Below, in pieces: positions 37,410 to 47,293 of a DNA stretch of 64,000 nt. Position numbers and translations under genes: made by a program. The notes beneath the pieces are model-generated. The model had not been told where the DNA came from. It did not search any database and saw only the letters and a program-made list of their open reading frames with translations. Each line of letters begins with the position of its first letter. Positions within the stretch are counted from its first letter, which is position 1. This DNA is from Agromyces allii (GTDB taxonomy: Bacteria; Actinomycetota; Actinomycetes; Actinomycetales; Microbacteriaceae). The stretch covers positions 62,001 to 126,000 of the forward strand of contig NZ_WBIN01000012.1 of NCBI RefSeq assembly GCF_009749385.1, read 5' to 3'.

Positions 37410-38780
37410 TTGCTGAAATCCTCCGATCTGCCCATCCTTCGCCGCGCCACATTCCGAGCCCCCTCGGCCACGCCCGACCCGCAGGACGCTCCGTCGTACC
37501 CGCTGCCCGAGGCTGACGCCTCCGTCGAGGCCGACCGCTCGATCGAGGCCGAGGCCGAGGCCTCTGCGCCCGTCGTGCCCGAGCCGCTCGGCGTGCTCGA
37601 GCTCGAGCCGGCCGACGTCGCGGCCGATGCGAGCGAGCCGGCAGACGTGAACGAGACCGACGACGAGGCCTCGGCGGCATCGCGGTCCCGTCTGCCGCGA
37701 CACCGTGCAGACCGCATCCGCAACCGTCGCGGCCGCACGTCGCCCGTGTCGAAGGGCGCCGTGATCAAGCGCACGGCCGCGCTCGGCTCCGCCGCCGCCT
37801 TCATGGGCCTCAGCGCGTTCGGCGCGCTCGTGCCCGCCGAGGCGGAGTCCTCGACCGCGGCGTCGGAGTCCGCGACGCACGAGGCCGTCGACACGGTCGA
37901 CGCCGCGGCGCTCGACTCGATCGCGCCGGCCGCCGAGGTCGACCTCTCCCCGAAGATCACGAGCGGCCTCTCGACGGCGAGCGCCCCGTTCACCGGCGGC
38001 ACGCAGATCACGCTCACCGGCCACTCGCTCGACGAGGTCGCCGCGGTGACCGTCGGCGACACGCCCGCGACGATCGTCGCCGCTGACGAGTCCTCGCTCA
38101 CGTTCCAGGTTCCCGCCGTCGCCGAGACCGCCAAGGGCGCCGCGGTGCAGGTGAGCGTCGTCGACGCGGCAGGCGCCCCGGTCGAAGCGGTCAAGACCGA
38201 GGCCCCGATCTCGTCGACCGCGTCGCTCATCACGGCGCTCGAGCCCGCGGCGCTGCAGGCCGAGGCGGCCGTCGAGCAGCCCATCGACCTCACGTTCACG
38301 TTCACGAGCGACCCCGGCATCGACGCCCAGCTGAACTACGTGCTCGCGCACTGGAACAACTACAACACCGCCCAGTACCCGGTGCTCTCGGGCGTCGACT
38401 GCGCGAACTTCGCGAGCCAGTCGCTCGCGGCCCGCGGCTTCGCCATGGACGGCGGCTGGTACTTCGACGGCGCGACCGGCGCCATGTCGCCCAGCTGGGC
38501 GAGCTCGACGGCCCTCCGCGACTACCTGCTGACGCAGACCACCCGTGCGACCTACCTCGACGACTCGCAGCGCTGGGCCGTCAAGGTGGGCGACATCGCC
38601 CAGTTCGACTGGGACGACTCGGGCGACCGCGATCACACCGCGGTCGTCACGCGCGTCGAGCACACCGACGCGGGCACGAAGATCTGGGTCGGCGGCCACA
38701 CGAAAGACGCCGACTACTGGGACGTCGACGAGGCGCTCGCCTCGGGCGGCGGTTCGGTGACGTACTTCTCCATCCACTGA
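37410..38780 (+). CDS. Cell-wall-associated amidase-domain protein with TIG/IPT domain and acidic N-terminal extension
   Basis: 456 aa. C-terminal domain (about 300-456) is an Amidase_6/CHAP-like cysteine hydrolase: GVDCANFASQSLAARG with Cys near 330 and GDRDHTAVVTRVEH with His near 408, probably cutting peptidoglycan. Before it is an IPT/TIG beta-sandwich (about 185-275: TGGTQITLTGHSLDEVAAVTVG). Residues 113-148 look like a signal peptide (VSKGAVIKRTAALGSAAAFMGLSAFG...), so the first 110 residues, acidic and rich in Glu/Ala/Pro, would form an unusual leader. They are clearly coding by codon bias, but the only start in frame is the TTG at 37410, without a good ribosome-binding site; a GTG at 37747 would make a conventional secreted protein. 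Start is therefore uncertain. Confidence 0.82.
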   Translation: MLKSSDLPILRRATFRAPSATPDPQDAPSYPLPEADASVEADRSIEAEAEASAPVVPEPLGVLELEPADVAADASEPADVNETDDEASAASRSRLPRHRADRIRNRRGRTSPVSKGAVIKRTAALGSAAAFMGLSAFGALVPAEAESSTAASESATHEAVDTVDAAALDSIAPAAEVDLSPKITSGLSTASAPFTGGTQITLTGHSLDEVAAVTVGDTPATIVAADESSLTFQVPAVAETAKGAAVQVSVVDAAGAPVEAVKTEAPISSTASLITALEPAALQAEAAVEQPIDLTFTFTSDPGIDAQLNYVLAHWNNYNTAQYPVLSGVDCANFASQSLAARGFAMDGGWYFDGATGAMSPSWASSTALRDYLLTQTTRATYLDDSQRWAVKVGDIAQFDWDDSGDRDHTAVVTRVEHTDAGTKIWVGGHTKDADYWDVDEALASGGGSVTYFSIH

Positions 38781-38803
38781 TCCGGATGCCGCGCGCAGGC
38801 GCA

Positions 38804-38838
38804 GAACGCCCGGTCGAGCTCAGCTCGACCGGGCGTTC
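38804..38838. terminator. Long perfect hairpin between convergent genes
   Basis: GAACGCCCGGTCGAGCT (38804-38820) and AGCTCGACCGGGCGTTC (38822-38838) are exact inverse complements around a single C, a 17-base potential stem. It sits between the ends of the amidase gene and phosphoglucomutase and most likely terminates both; the right side ends in GTTCGTCGTT rather than a U-tract. Confidence 0.88.
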
Positions 38839-38854
38839 GTCGTTCACCGACTGA

Positions 38855-40480
38855 TCAACCGAGCGCCGAGTCGACGACGCGCTTGGCCTCCTCCTGCACC
38901 TGCGCGAGGTGCTCGGCGCCGAGGAACGACTCGGCGTAGATCTTGTACACGTCTTCGGTGCCGCTGGGGCGCGCCGCGAACCAGGCGTCGGCGGTCTCGA
39001 CCTTGACGCCGCCGATGGCCGCATCGTTGCCCGGCGCGTGCGAGAGCTTCGCGGTGATCGGCTGGCCGGCGAGCTCGGTCGCGGCGATGGCGTCGCCGGT
39101 GAGCTTGCCGAGGGCGGCCTTCTGCGCGGGGGTGGCCGCGGCATCCTTGCGCTCGTAGGCGGGGTCGCCGAAGCGCTCGACGAGTTCGGCGTAGAGCACG
39201 GACGGCGACTTGCCGGTCACCGCGCGGATCTCCGACGCGAGCAGGCACAGCAGGATGCCGTCCTTGTCGGTGGTCCAGACGGTGCCGTCGAAGCGCAGGA
39301 ACGACGCGCCCGCGCTCTCTTCGCCGCCGAAGCCGACCGACCCGTCGACGAGTCCGGGCACGAACCACTTGAACCCGACCGGCACCTCCCAGAGCCGGCG
39401 GCCGAGCGCCGCGGCGACCCGGTCGATCATCGAGCTCGACACGAGGGTCTTGCCGATCGCGGCATCGGCCCGCCATTCGGGACGGTGCGCGAACAGGTAC
39501 TCGATCGCGACCGCGAGGTAGTGGTTGGGGTTCATCAGGCCGCCGTCGGGCGTGACGATGCCGTGCCGGTCGGCGTCGGCGTCATTGCCCGTGAGGATGT
39601 CGAAGCTGCTGCCGTGCTCGAGCACCGAAGCCATGGCGCTCGGCGACGACGGGTCCATGCGGATCTTGCCGTCCCAGTCGAGCGTCATGAACCCCCAGGC
39701 GGGGTCGACGCGCTCGTTGACGACCGTGAGGTCGAGCCCGTACGTGTCGCGTATAGCCGCCCAGTAGTTGACCGACGCACCGCCGAGCGGGTCGGCGCCG
39801 ATCTTGACGCCCGCCTTGCGGATGGCGTCGAAGTCGATGATGTTCGCGAGGTCGGCGACGTAGGCCGTGCGGAAGTCGTAGGTCTCGACGGCGCTCGGCT
39901 CGGCCTGCTTCACCTCGCGCAGCCCGTCGGCGATGAGATCGTTGGCCCGGTTCGCGATCCACGACGTGGCGTCGGAGTCGGCGGGGCCGCCGTGCGGCGG
40001 GTTGTACTTGAAGCCGCCGTCCTGCGGCGGGTTGTGGCTCGGCGTGATGACGATGCCGTCGGCCTCGCCCTCGGCGCGCTTCGCGGGGTCGTTGTTCCAC
40101 GAGAGGATCGCGTGCGAGAGCGCCGGCGTCGGCACGTAGTCGTCGTACTGGTCGACGAGCACGCGCACGCGGTTGCCGACGAGCACGTCGAGCGCGGTCG
40201 TCTGCGCGGGGGCGCTCAGCGCGTGGGTGTCGGAGCCGATGAACAGCGGCCCGGTGATGCCCTGCGCCGCGCGGTACTCGACGATCGCCTGCGTGATCGC
40301 GAGGATGTGGTGCTCGTTGAAGCTCGTCGTGAACGAGGAGCCACGATGCCCCGAGGTGCCGAACGCGACGCGCTGCTTGGGCACCGAGGCATCGGGTGCG
40401 AGTTCGTAGTACGCCCTGACGAGCGCTTCGACGTCGATGAGGTCGGACTCGGTGGCCGGGGTTCCCGCGCGTTCATGCAT
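38855..40480 (-). CDS. pgm: Phosphoglucomutase, alpha-D-glucose specific
   Basis: Interconverts glucose-1-phosphate and glucose-6-phosphate, linking glycogen, trehalose and cell-wall precursor metabolism to glycolysis. 541 aa, against 546 for E. coli Pgm. Domains in order: [19 protein letters not shown] near residue 40; active-site phosphoserine in [24 protein letters not shown] near 147; metal loop [12 protein letters not shown] near 300; sugar-binding [15 protein letters not shown] near 390; phosphate-binding [16 protein letters not shown] near 515. ATG at 40480. No operon partner; shares a terminator with the convergent amidase gene. Confidence 0.97.
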   Translation of the reverse strand: MHERAGTPATESDLIDVEALVRAYYELAPDASVPKQRVAFGTSGHRGSSFTTSFNEHHILAITQAIVEYRAAQGITGPLFIGSDTHALSAPAQTTALDVLVGNRVRVLVDQYDDYVPTPALSHAILSWNNDPAKRAEGEADGIVITPSHNPPQDGGFKYNPPHGGPADSDATSWIANRANDLIADGLREVKQAEPSAVETYDFRTAYVADLANIIDFDAIRKAGVKIGADPLGGASVNYWAAIRDTYGLDLTVVNERVDPAWGFMTLDWDGKIRMDPSSPSAMASVLEHGSSFDILTGNDADADRHGIVTPDGGLMNPNHYLAVAIEYLFAHRPEWRADAAIGKTLVSSSMIDRVAAALGRRLWEVPVGFKWFVPGLVDGSVGFGGEESAGASFLRFDGTVWTTDKDGILLCLLASEIRAVTGKSPSVLYAELVERFGDPAYERKDAAATPAQKAALGKLTGDAIAATELAGQPITAKLSHAPGNDAAIGGVKVETADAWFAARPSGTEDVYKIYAESFLGAEHLAQVQEEAKRVVDSALG

Positions 40481-40599
40481 GCTCCCAGTCTGGCGCGCCC
40501 GCGCTCCCGCCGCACCCCGCATCACGTCCGGAGACGGGGCGGATCCGACCGGCGTGTCCAGCCGGGCGCGTTCGGACGGCCGGGCCGGGACGGCCGCGA

Positions 40600-41910
40600 T
40601 CAGACCAGTGCGTGCAGTGCCGTCGCGACCGAGAAGATCGCCAGGCCCGCGAGGGCGCCGACCACGGTTCCGTTGATGCGGATGAACTGCAGGTCCCGCC
40701 CGACCTGGAGCTCGAGCTTGCGCGTGGTCTCGGCGGGGTCCCAGCGCTCGACGGTCTCGGTGATGACGCCGGCGATCTCGTGCCGGTAGGTGCGCACGAC
40801 GTAGGCCGCGGCATCCGTCACCCAGGTGTCGACCTTCGCGGCCAGCGTCTCGTCGGCGACGAGCCGGGTGCCCACGTCGACGATCGCCGAGCTGAGGCTC
40901 GCGCGGAGCTCGCTCTCGGGGTCGGCCAGCGAGTCGTCGAGCGCGGCCTTCACGGCGGTCCAGGCCTCGCCCGCGAACTCGCGCACGCGAGGGCTCTCGA
41001 GCAGGTCGTTCTTGATGCCCTCGACGCGTGCGATCGTCTCGGGGTCGTGCTGGAGCGCGTCGGCGAGGTCGGCGAGGTAGCGGTCGATCGCCTCGCGGAG
41101 CGGATGCCGCGGGTCGTCGCGCACGGCGTGCACGAAGCCGCGCACCTCGCGGGCTGCGCGATCGTCGACGAGGCGGTCGACGAATCCGGGCATCCAACGG
41201 GGGAGGCGGTCGGAGACCATGCTGCCGAAGGCCTCGGGGTGCGCGTCGAGCCACTCCTCGGCCTTGACGAGCAGGGCGTCGACGGCCGCCCGCTGCTGGT
41301 CGGCCGCGACGAGCCGCGCGCCCACGCGGCCGACCGACGGCGCCCACTCGGGCTCGAAGAGGTGCTTGCGCGCGAGGCGCTCGATGACGTCCTCCACGTC
41401 GTCGTCGCCCAGCAGCTCGAGCACGCCGCGCGCGGCGACGGATGCCTCGGACGTCAGCCGTTCGGCGTTGGCGGGCTCGGCGAGCCACCCGCCGAGGCGA
41501 CGCGAGATGCCGATCGAGCGCAGCTTGCCGACGACGACCTCGTCGGAGAGGAACTCGTCCTCGACGAAGGCGCCGAGCGTCGCGCCGATCTCGTTCTTGC
41601 GCGTCGGGATGATCGCCGTGTGGGGGATGGGCAGGCCGAGCGGGTGGCGGAACAGTGCCGTGACCGCGAACCAGTCCGCGATCGCGCCGACCATCGCGCC
41701 CTCGGCCGCGGCGCGCACGTACGCGAGCCAGGGCACCTCGTCCTGCAGGGCGAACGCCACGGCGAACACGACCGCCGAGGCGATGAGCAGGCCGGTCGCG
41801 AGGCGCTTCATGCTGCGGAGCGCGGCCTGCCGCTCGGCGTCGGTCGGCACCGTGCGGGTGGCGCGTGCGGTGTCGCCGACCGGGTCGGGCGTCTCGAGGG
41901 TCGTGGTCAT
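40600..41910 (-). CDS. DUF445 membrane protein
   Basis: 436 aa. Two TM segments near the N terminus ([17 protein letters not shown] at about 38-55 and the following [28 protein letters not shown], the DUF445 signature) and one at the very end ([20 protein letters not shown]), enclosing a long helical cytoplasmic or periplasmic domain with charged repeats. Homologues (YjiN/YheB-like) have no assigned biochemical role; some are reported as envelope-associated. GAGGAGG precedes the ATG. Divergent from pheA. Confidence 0.9.
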   Translation of the reverse strand: MTTTLETPDPVGDTARATRTVPTDAERQAALRSMKRLATGLLIASAVVFAVAFALQDEVPWLAYVRAAAEGAMVGAIADWFAVTALFRHPLGLPIPHTAIIPTRKNEIGATLGAFVEDEFLSDEVVVGKLRSIGISRRLGGWLAEPANAERLTSEASVAARGVLELLGDDDVEDVIERLARKHLFEPEWAPSVGRVGARLVAADQQRAAVDALLVKAEEWLDAHPEAFGSMVSDRLPRWMPGFVDRLVDDRAAREVRGFVHAVRDDPRHPLREAIDRYLADLADALQHDPETIARVEGIKNDLLESPRVREFAGEAWTAVKAALDDSLADPESELRASLSSAIVDVGTRLVADETLAAKVDTWVTDAAAYVVRTYRHEIAGVITETVERWDPAETTRKLELQVGRDLQFIRINGTVVGALAGLAIFSVATALHALV

Positions 41911-42010
41911 CGCGTCCTCCTCACGGTTCGCGCGTCGCGGACGGTCTCGACGCTAGCCCCTCGGGCTGCGACCTGTCCCTCGGCGCGCGCCCGCTGGTTA
42001 GGCTGGCAGC

Positions 42011-42967
42011 ATGACGGATGCCGCACCCCACCGCCCGGAGGACACCTACTCCTACCTGGGGCCGGCCGGCACGTTCACCGAGGCCGCGCTCAAGCAGGTG
42101 CCCGAGGCGGCCGGCAAGACCTGGCGCTCGGTCAACAACGTCGGCGAGGCGCTGGCAGACGTCACGAGCGGCCGCTCGATCGCCGCGGTCATCGCGATCG
42201 AGAACTCGATCGAGGGCGGCGTCTCGGCCACCCAAGACGCGCTCGCGACCGTGCCGGGGCTGCGCATCATCGGCGAGTACCTCGTGCCCGTGAACTTCGT
42301 GCTCGTCGCACGGCACGGCACGGCGCTGGCCGACGTGCGCACCGTCAACGCGCACCCGGTCGCCTACGCGCAGTCGCGCGGCTGGCTCGAGCGGCACCTG
42401 CCCGAGCACGGGCACATCCCCGCGTCGAGCAACGTGCAGTCCGCCGCCTCGCTCTTCGAGCCCGACAACACGGCCGACGCCGCGGTCGCCCCGCCCGGCA
42501 TCACCGATCACCACGACGTCACGGTGCTCGCTCGCGACATCGGCGACAACCCCAACGCCGTGACCCGGTTCGTGCTCGTGTCGCGTTCGCGCGCGCTGCC
42601 CGAGCCCACCGGCGCCGACAAGACGAGCCTGATCGTCGAGCTGCCGAGCGACGAGCCCGGCGCCCTGCTCGCGATGCTCGAGCAGTTCTCGACGCGAGGC
42701 GTGAACCTCTCGCTGCTCGAGTCGCGGCCCATCGGCGACGCCCTCGGCCGCTACCGCTTCGTCGTCGACCTCGACGGCCACGTCGCCGACGAGCGCGTGG
42801 CCGACGCGCTCCTCGGCCTTCGACGCACGAGCCCGAACGTGATCTTCCTCGGGTCGTACCCGCGCGCCGACCAGCGCGAGATCGAGTACCACGCGAAGTA
42901 CGATGACGAGATCTTCATCGAGGCGCGCGATTGGCTGCGCGGCCTGCTGAGCGGCGAACCCGACTGA
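42011..42967 (+). CDS. pheA: Prephenate dehydratase
   Basis: Converts prephenate to phenylpyruvate, the committed step to phenylalanine. 318 aa, monofunctional (no chorismate mutase domain). SYLGPAGTFTEAAL at residues 14-27 begins the catalytic domain; IAAVIAIENSIEGGVSATQDAL and the catalytic TRF in NPNAVTRFVLVSR near 182 follow. The ACT regulatory domain (about 200-285) contains the GALLAML and ESRPIG motifs that bind Phe for feedback inhibition. Leaderless layout: TAGGCT at 41999-42004, ATG six bases later. Confidence 0.96.
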   Translation: MTDAAPHRPEDTYSYLGPAGTFTEAALKQVPEAAGKTWRSVNNVGEALADVTSGRSIAAVIAIENSIEGGVSATQDALATVPGLRIIGEYLVPVNFVLVARHGTALADVRTVNAHPVAYAQSRGWLERHLPEHGHIPASSNVQSAASLFEPDNTADAAVAPPGITDHHDVTVLARDIGDNPNAVTRFVLVSRSRALPEPTGADKTSLIVELPSDEPGALLAMLEQFSTRGVNLSLLESRPIGDALGRYRFVVDLDGHVADERVADALLGLRRTSPNVIFLGSYPRADQREIEYHAKYDDEIFIEARDWLRGLLSGEPD

Positions 42968-43030
42968 CGCAGAGCCCGAGCGACGCGACGATCGACCGGC
43001 ACGGGCGGCACTGAGACCGAAGGACACGCG

Positions 43031-43723
43031 ATGAGCGACGAGGCCACGCGAGAGATCGACCCGCGGTTCGATCCCAGATTCCAGCGCGGGTATGTTCCGG
43101 ATGCCGCGGGCAGCGCCCAACCCACGGCCACCTTCGCCCGGCCGTCGGCCGAGACGCCCGCCGCACGAGCCGATGACGGTCCGGCCCGCGCCGCATCGGC
43201 GCAGTCCCCGGCGATCGCGTCGAGCGCCCCGGCGAGATCGACGACCACCGCCGACGACGCCGACCACGCTGCAGCGCTCCTCGCCTACTTCGCCCCGGAG
43301 GCCGATCCGCAAGCGGCGGCGGCCCCCGAGGTCGCGGCGCCCGGCGCGCCGCCCGCTCGTGCAGCGACGTACATCGGTCCTCCGCCATCGCATGCCGTTT
43401 CCGGAATGAACGCGGCGCCGGCCGACTCGGACTTCGTCGTCGAGCCCGAACCCGTGAGCGAATCGCCGTTCGTGCGGCATCCGGCCCTCGGATTCTGGGT
43501 CGTGCTCGGCACCAGCCTCGGCTTCGTCGTCGCCGGCGCGGTGCTCACGTGGAACATCAACTACGCGCAGATGAGCGGGAGGATGACGCTCCCGAGCGAG
43601 GGCCAGGCGTTCATCAACGCGATGTCCGCGCTCGGCGCCGGGCTCGTGCAGGCAGGTGTGCTGGGCATCGTCGTCGTGCTCGCCGTGCAGGCCGTGCGCT
43701 CCGGGCGGGGCCGACGATCGTGA
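43031..43723 (+). CDS. Two-TM membrane protein with long disordered N terminus, unknown function
   Basis: 230 aa. Residues 1-150 are Ala/Pro/Asp-rich and probably unstructured, with a short motif near the start ([19 protein letters not shown]). Two TM segments follow: [23 protein letters not shown] and [23 protein letters not shown], with a short basic end (RSGRGRRS). I recognise no named domain. Its stop overlaps the GTG of the next gene (GTGA, 43720-43723), so both are made together and perhaps interact in the membrane. Confidence 0.78.
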   Translation: MSDEATREIDPRFDPRFQRGYVPDAAGSAQPTATFARPSAETPAARADDGPARAASAQSPAIASSAPARSTTTADDADHAAALLAYFAPEADPQAAAAPEVAAPGAPPARAATYIGPPPSHAVSGMNAAPADSDFVVEPEPVSESPFVRHPALGFWVVLGTSLGFVVAGAVLTWNINYAQMSGRMTLPSEGQAFINAMSALGAGLVQAGVLGIVVVLAVQAVRSGRGRRS

Positions 43724-44199
43724 CGCAGCCCTCGACGCCGTCCGGCGCCTCGACGCCGTTCCGCACCCCCGCGGTGATCGGGCTCATCGCGGTGTTCGGC
43801 CTCTCGCTCGTCGCCCTCCAGGCGCTCTCGCGGAGCATCGCCGACGCGATGACGGAGATGAACAGCATCGGCCAGGCCACGACCGAAGAGGAGCTGGCCG
43901 CGGTCAACGAGCTCTACACCTGGTGGAACACGGGGTACATGGCCGTGCAGACGCTCGGACTGCTGGCCGCGGCATCCGCCCTGGCCCTCGTGTTCGTCTG
44001 GTGCTACTGGCCGCGAGGCGCGGCTCAGCGCACGTCGGCACCCGCGAAGGCTCAGTCGAGCGAGGGCACGCGGATGATGAGCGAGGCCGGGTCGACCGTG
44101 AACCTGGCCGACACGACCGTGCCGAACTCGTCGCCGTCGATCTCGAACTCCTCGGAGCCCTCGACGATCTCGATGTCGACCGATCGACCGCGCGAGTAG
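43720..44199 (+). CDS. Two-TM membrane protein coupled to the previous gene; 3' end antisense to the lipid kinase gene
   Basis: 159 aa from a GTG overlapping the upstream stop. TM segments [21 protein letters not shown] and [25 protein letters not shown] enclose a short extracellular loop with [17 protein letters not shown]. After the second TM the reading frame continues for about 55 codons of Ser/Thr/Pro-rich sequence, 148 bp of which overlaps the end of the opposite-strand diacylglycerol kinase gene. The real selective constraint there is probably on the kinase; the tail looks incidental. Function unknown. Confidence 0.7.
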   Translation: MTQPSTPSGASTPFRTPAVIGLIAVFGLSLVALQALSRSIADAMTEMNSIGQATTEEELAAVNELYTWWNTGYMAVQTLGLLAAASALALVFVWCYWPRGAAQRTSAPAKAQSSEGTRMMSEAGSTVNLADTTVPNSSPSISNSSEPSTISMSTDRPRE

Positions 44200-45068
44200 A
44201 CGATCTCGCGTCGGCGGCTGCCGCCCGTGAGGTCCATGATCTGACGGCCGATGGCCGACTTGCGCAGCACCGGGTTCTCCCAGGTGATCTTGCGCCAGAT
44301 GAAGAGCCAGCCGAGGAAGTTGCGCGGCTGGAGCACGGCCATGTCGAGGCGCCCGTCGTCGAGCTGCGCGTCGGGGATGAGCTCGATGTTGCCCGGCAGG
44401 TAGCCGAGGTTCGCCACGAGGATCGTCGAGACCTTCGAGCGGTGCAGTCGGCCGGCATCGGTGCGGTAGTAGGCGCGGTAGGGCTTCGACGCGGGGAGCG
44501 CGCGCAGCCCGGCGTCGACGTAGGCGAGCCAGCCGACGCGCTTCTTCAGGTCGGGGTTCGTGCTCGAGATCATCGCGGCGTCGATGCCGATGCCCGCCAT
44601 GACGAGCGACGTGTGGCTCTCGGTGTCGCCGTTCGGGCGCGTGATGTCGGCCACGACCACGTCGACGGCGCGGTCGAAGCCCTCGAATGCGAGCACCGCG
44701 GCCCCGCGCATGTCGTTGACGGGGATGTCGACGTTGCGGGCGAACAGGTTGCCGGTGCCGATCGGCACGATGCCGACGGGCACGCCGCTGTCGCGGAGCC
44801 CGGCCGCGACCGAGCGCACGGTGCCGTCGCCGCCCGCGGCGATCACGAGGTCGACCTTCGACTCGCGGGCCTCGAGCGCCATGCCCTTGCCCGGGTCGTC
44901 GACCGTGGTCTCGATCCAGAGCGGCTCGGCGAAGCCCTGCTGCTCGGCGACCTCGGCGATGGTCGTGCGCAGGGTGTCGACGCCCTGCTTGCTCGGGTTG
45001 AAGATCACGGCGAGGCGCGGCCGATCGCCTACGGACTCCGCCGCCTGCTGCTTGCCACCCCGCGCCAC
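44052..45068 (-). CDS. Diacylglycerol kinase family lipid kinase
   Basis: 338 aa. Soluble DgkB/YegS-like fold: [15 protein letters not shown] near residue 20, the catalytic [15 protein letters not shown] near 78, [18 protein letters not shown] near 100, and the C-terminal beta domain ending in [26 protein letters not shown]. Phosphorylates diacylglycerol (or a related lipid) to phosphatidate, recycling lipid made during wall and lipoglycan synthesis. GTG start at 45068; its -10 TAGGTT (complement of 45075-45080) ends six bases before, a leaderless layout back-to-back with serS. Confidence 0.92.
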   Translation of the reverse strand: MARGGKQQAAESVGDRPRLAVIFNPSKQGVDTLRTTIAEVAEQQGFAEPLWIETTVDDPGKGMALEARESKVDLVIAAGGDGTVRSVAAGLRDSGVPVGIVPIGTGNLFARNVDIPVNDMRGAAVLAFEGFDRAVDVVVADITRPNGDTESHTSLVMAGIGIDAAMISSTNPDLKKRVGWLAYVDAGLRALPASKPYRAYYRTDAGRLHRSKVSTILVANLGYLPGNIELIPDAQLDDGRLDMAVLQPRNFLGWLFIWRKITWENPVLRKSAIGRQIMDLTGGSRRREIVYSRGRSVDIEIVEGSEEFEIDGDEFGTVVSARFTVDPASLIIRVPSLD

Positions 45069-45074
45069 GCAGCC

Positions 45075-45106
45075 AACCTATTGCATCAGGATGCCGCGGT
45101 TAGACT
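45075..45106. promoter_or_regulatory. Divergent leaderless promoters of the lipid kinase and serS
   Basis: On the minus strand TAGGTT (45080-45075) ends 6 bases before the kinase GTG; on the plus strand TAGACT (45101-45106) ends 7 bases before the serS GTG. The whole intergenic region is only 45 bases, so both promoters share or overlap their -35 regions and can hardly be occupied at the same time. Confidence 0.65.
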
Positions 45107-45113
45107 GGCACGC

Positions 45114-46382
45114 GTGATCGACCCCGTGCTGCTTCGCGAGAACCCCGACCTGATCAAGCATTCGCAGGAGCTCCGAGGGGAGTCTCCGGCCCTCGTCGAC
45201 GACGCCGTCGCCGCCGATGCCGCGCGTCGGCACGCGATCACGGCGTTCGAGTCGCTGCGCGCCGAGCAGAACGCGTTCGGCAAGCAGGTCGCGCAGGCGC
45301 CGAAAGACGAGAAGGCCGCGCTCGTGGCCCAGGCTCAGGAGCTCGCCGCCAAGGTCAAGCAGGCCAACGCCGAGGTGACCGTCGCCGAAGACGCCTTCAC
45401 GGCGGCCGTGCGGCTCATCGGCAACGTCGTGATCGACGGCGTGCCCGCGGGCGGCGAAGACGACTTCATCCTCCTCAAGGAGGTCGGCGAGGTGCCGACG
45501 TTCGACTTCGAGCCGCGCGACCACCTCGAGATCGGCGAGCTGCTCGACGCGATCGACATGCACCGGGGCGCGAAGGTCTCCGGCGCGCGCTTCCACTACC
45601 TCAAGGGCATCGGCGCACGCCTCGAGCTCGCGCTCATGACCATGGGCCTCGACCGCGCGCTGGCCGCCGGCTTCACGCCGCTCATCACGCCGACGCTCGT
45701 ACGGCCCGAGATCATGCAGGGCACCGGGTTCCTCGGCGCGCACGCCGACGAGATCTACTACCTGCCCGCCGACGACCTCTACCTCACGGGCACGAGCGAG
45801 GTGGCCCTCGCGGGGTACCACGCCGACGAGATCATCGACGTGTCGAACGGCCCCATCCGGTACGCCGGCTGGTCGACCTGCTACCGCCGCGAGGCCGGCT
45901 CGGGCGGCAAGGACACCCGCGGCATCATCCGCGTGCACCAGTTCAACAAGCTCGAGATGTTCAGCTACGTCGACCCCGCCGAGGCCGAGGCCGAGCACGC
46001 GCGACTGCTCGCCTGGCAGGAGGGCATGCTGCAGGACCTGGGCCTCAGCTACCGCGTCATCGACACGGCGGCCGGCGACCTCGGCTCGAGCGCCGCCCGC
46101 AAGTACGACGTCGAGGCGTGGGTTCCCACGCAGGGCGCCTACCGCGAGCTCACCTCCACGTCGAACTGCACGACGTACCAGGCGCGTCGCCTCGACATCC
46201 GTCACCGCACCGAGTCGGGCAAGACGGCACCCGTCGCGACGCTGAACGGAACGCTCGCCACCACCCGCTGGATCGTCGCGATCCTCGAGACGCACCAGCA
46301 GGCCGACGGGTCGGTGCGCGTGCCAGAGGCGTTGCGCGGGTACCTCGGCGGCCTCGAGGTGCTCGAACCCGTCACACGATGA
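45114..46382 (+). CDS. serS: Seryl-tRNA synthetase
   Basis: 422 aa. N-terminal coiled-coil arm (about 30-105, [20 protein letters not shown] ... [12 protein letters not shown]) that reaches the long variable arm of tRNA-Ser, then the class II catalytic core: motif 1 region [20 protein letters not shown], motif 2 [34 protein letters not shown], motif 3 [22 protein letters not shown] absent; GTG at 45114 matches the family N terminus ([15 protein letters not shown]) and a leaderless promoter. Charges tRNA-Ser, two genes for which lie 2.4 and 4 kb downstream. Stop overlaps the HAD gene (ATGA). Confidence 0.97.
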   Translation: MIDPVLLRENPDLIKHSQELRGESPALVDDAVAADAARRHAITAFESLRAEQNAFGKQVAQAPKDEKAALVAQAQELAAKVKQANAEVTVAEDAFTAAVRLIGNVVIDGVPAGGEDDFILLKEVGEVPTFDFEPRDHLEIGELLDAIDMHRGAKVSGARFHYLKGIGARLELALMTMGLDRALAAGFTPLITPTLVRPEIMQGTGFLGAHADEIYYLPADDLYLTGTSEVALAGYHADEIIDVSNGPIRYAGWSTCYRREAGSGGKDTRGIIRVHQFNKLEMFSYVDPAEAEAEHARLLAWQEGMLQDLGLSYRVIDTAAGDLGSSAARKYDVEAWVPTQGAYRELTSTSNCTTYQARRLDIRHRTESGKTAPVATLNGTLATTRWIVAILETHQQADGSVRVPEALRGYLGGLEVLEPVTR

Positions 46383-47224
46383 GCGAGCGGATGCCGCGGG
46401 CCGACCTCACGACCGACCCGTGGTTCGTGGCGCTCGACGTCGACGGCACGATCATGCACGAAGACGAGTCGATCGACCCCGCGGTCGCGTCGGCCGTGGC
46501 ATCCGCCCGCGATCGCGGACACGACGTCACCATCGCGACCGGTCGCTCCTGGGCCGGCACGTCGCCGGTGCTCGATGCGCTCGGGCTGCGGCCCGAGTAC
46601 GTGGTGTGCGCGAACGGCGCCGTGACGATGCGGCGCGACGGCGCGGCATCCGACGCCTCGGCGTCCGATGCCTACGTGCGATTCCACATCGAGACCTTCG
46701 ACCCGACCACGGCGCTCGAGCGCATCCGCTCGTTCCTGCCCGAGGGGCGGTTCATGGTGGAGCTGCCCGACGGGCACCGGCTCTACACGGCCGGAATGGA
46801 CACCTGGAACCTCGATTCCGCGAGCCAGGTCGAGTTCGAGGGGCTGTTCGTGCCGAGCGCGACGCGCGTCGTCGTGGTCTCGCCCGAGCATGAGACCCAG
46901 GAGTTCATGGACCTCGTCGCGGGCATGGGCCTGCACCAGGTCAGCTACGCCATCGGCTGGACGGCGTGGCTCGACATCGCGCCCGACGGCGTGAGCAAGG
47001 CGACCGCGCTCGAGCGCGTGCGCGGCTGGCAGGGACACGACCTGCACCGGGTGATCGCCGTCGGCGACGGCCGCAACGACATCGAGATGTTCACCTGGGC
47101 GGGCGCCGCCGGTCGAGCCGTCGCCATGGGCCAGTCGCCCGACGAGGTCAAGGCCGCGGCGACCGAGGTGACCGGCGGCATCGACGAGGCCGGCCTGGCC
47201 GAGGTGCTCGACACGCTGCCCTAG
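46379..47224 (+). CDS. Cof-type HAD-IIB sugar-phosphate phosphatase
   Basis: 281 aa. Motif [14 protein letters not shown] at residues 17-29 (nucleophile Asp), motif II in TIATGRSW near 52, Lys of motif III in [14 protein letters not shown] near 205, motif [14 protein letters not shown] near 226. The cap between motifs II and III is of the C2 (IIB) type. Acts on small phosphorylated metabolites. The start ATG overlaps the serS stop, so the two are co-translated; that pairing is common in actinobacteria, though no functional link is established. Its first 20 bases are identical to those of the MFS gene at 35908. Confidence 0.92.
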   Translation: MSERMPRADLTTDPWFVALDVDGTIMHEDESIDPAVASAVASARDRGHDVTIATGRSWAGTSPVLDALGLRPEYVVCANGAVTMRRDGAASDASASDAYVRFHIETFDPTTALERIRSFLPEGRFMVELPDGHRLYTAGMDTWNLDSASQVEFEGLFVPSATRVVVVSPEHETQEFMDLVAGMGLHQVSYAIGWTAWLDIAPDGVSKATALERVRGWQGHDLHRVIAVGDGRNDIEMFTWAGAAGRAVAMGQSPDEVKAAATEVTGGIDEAGLAEVLDTLP

Positions 47225-47293
47225 CCGGGCGCCCCGCTTCCCGCGCTGCTCCCGACCGGTCCGGTTACACTCGGCTCTCAGGGGAGGGTCGTC

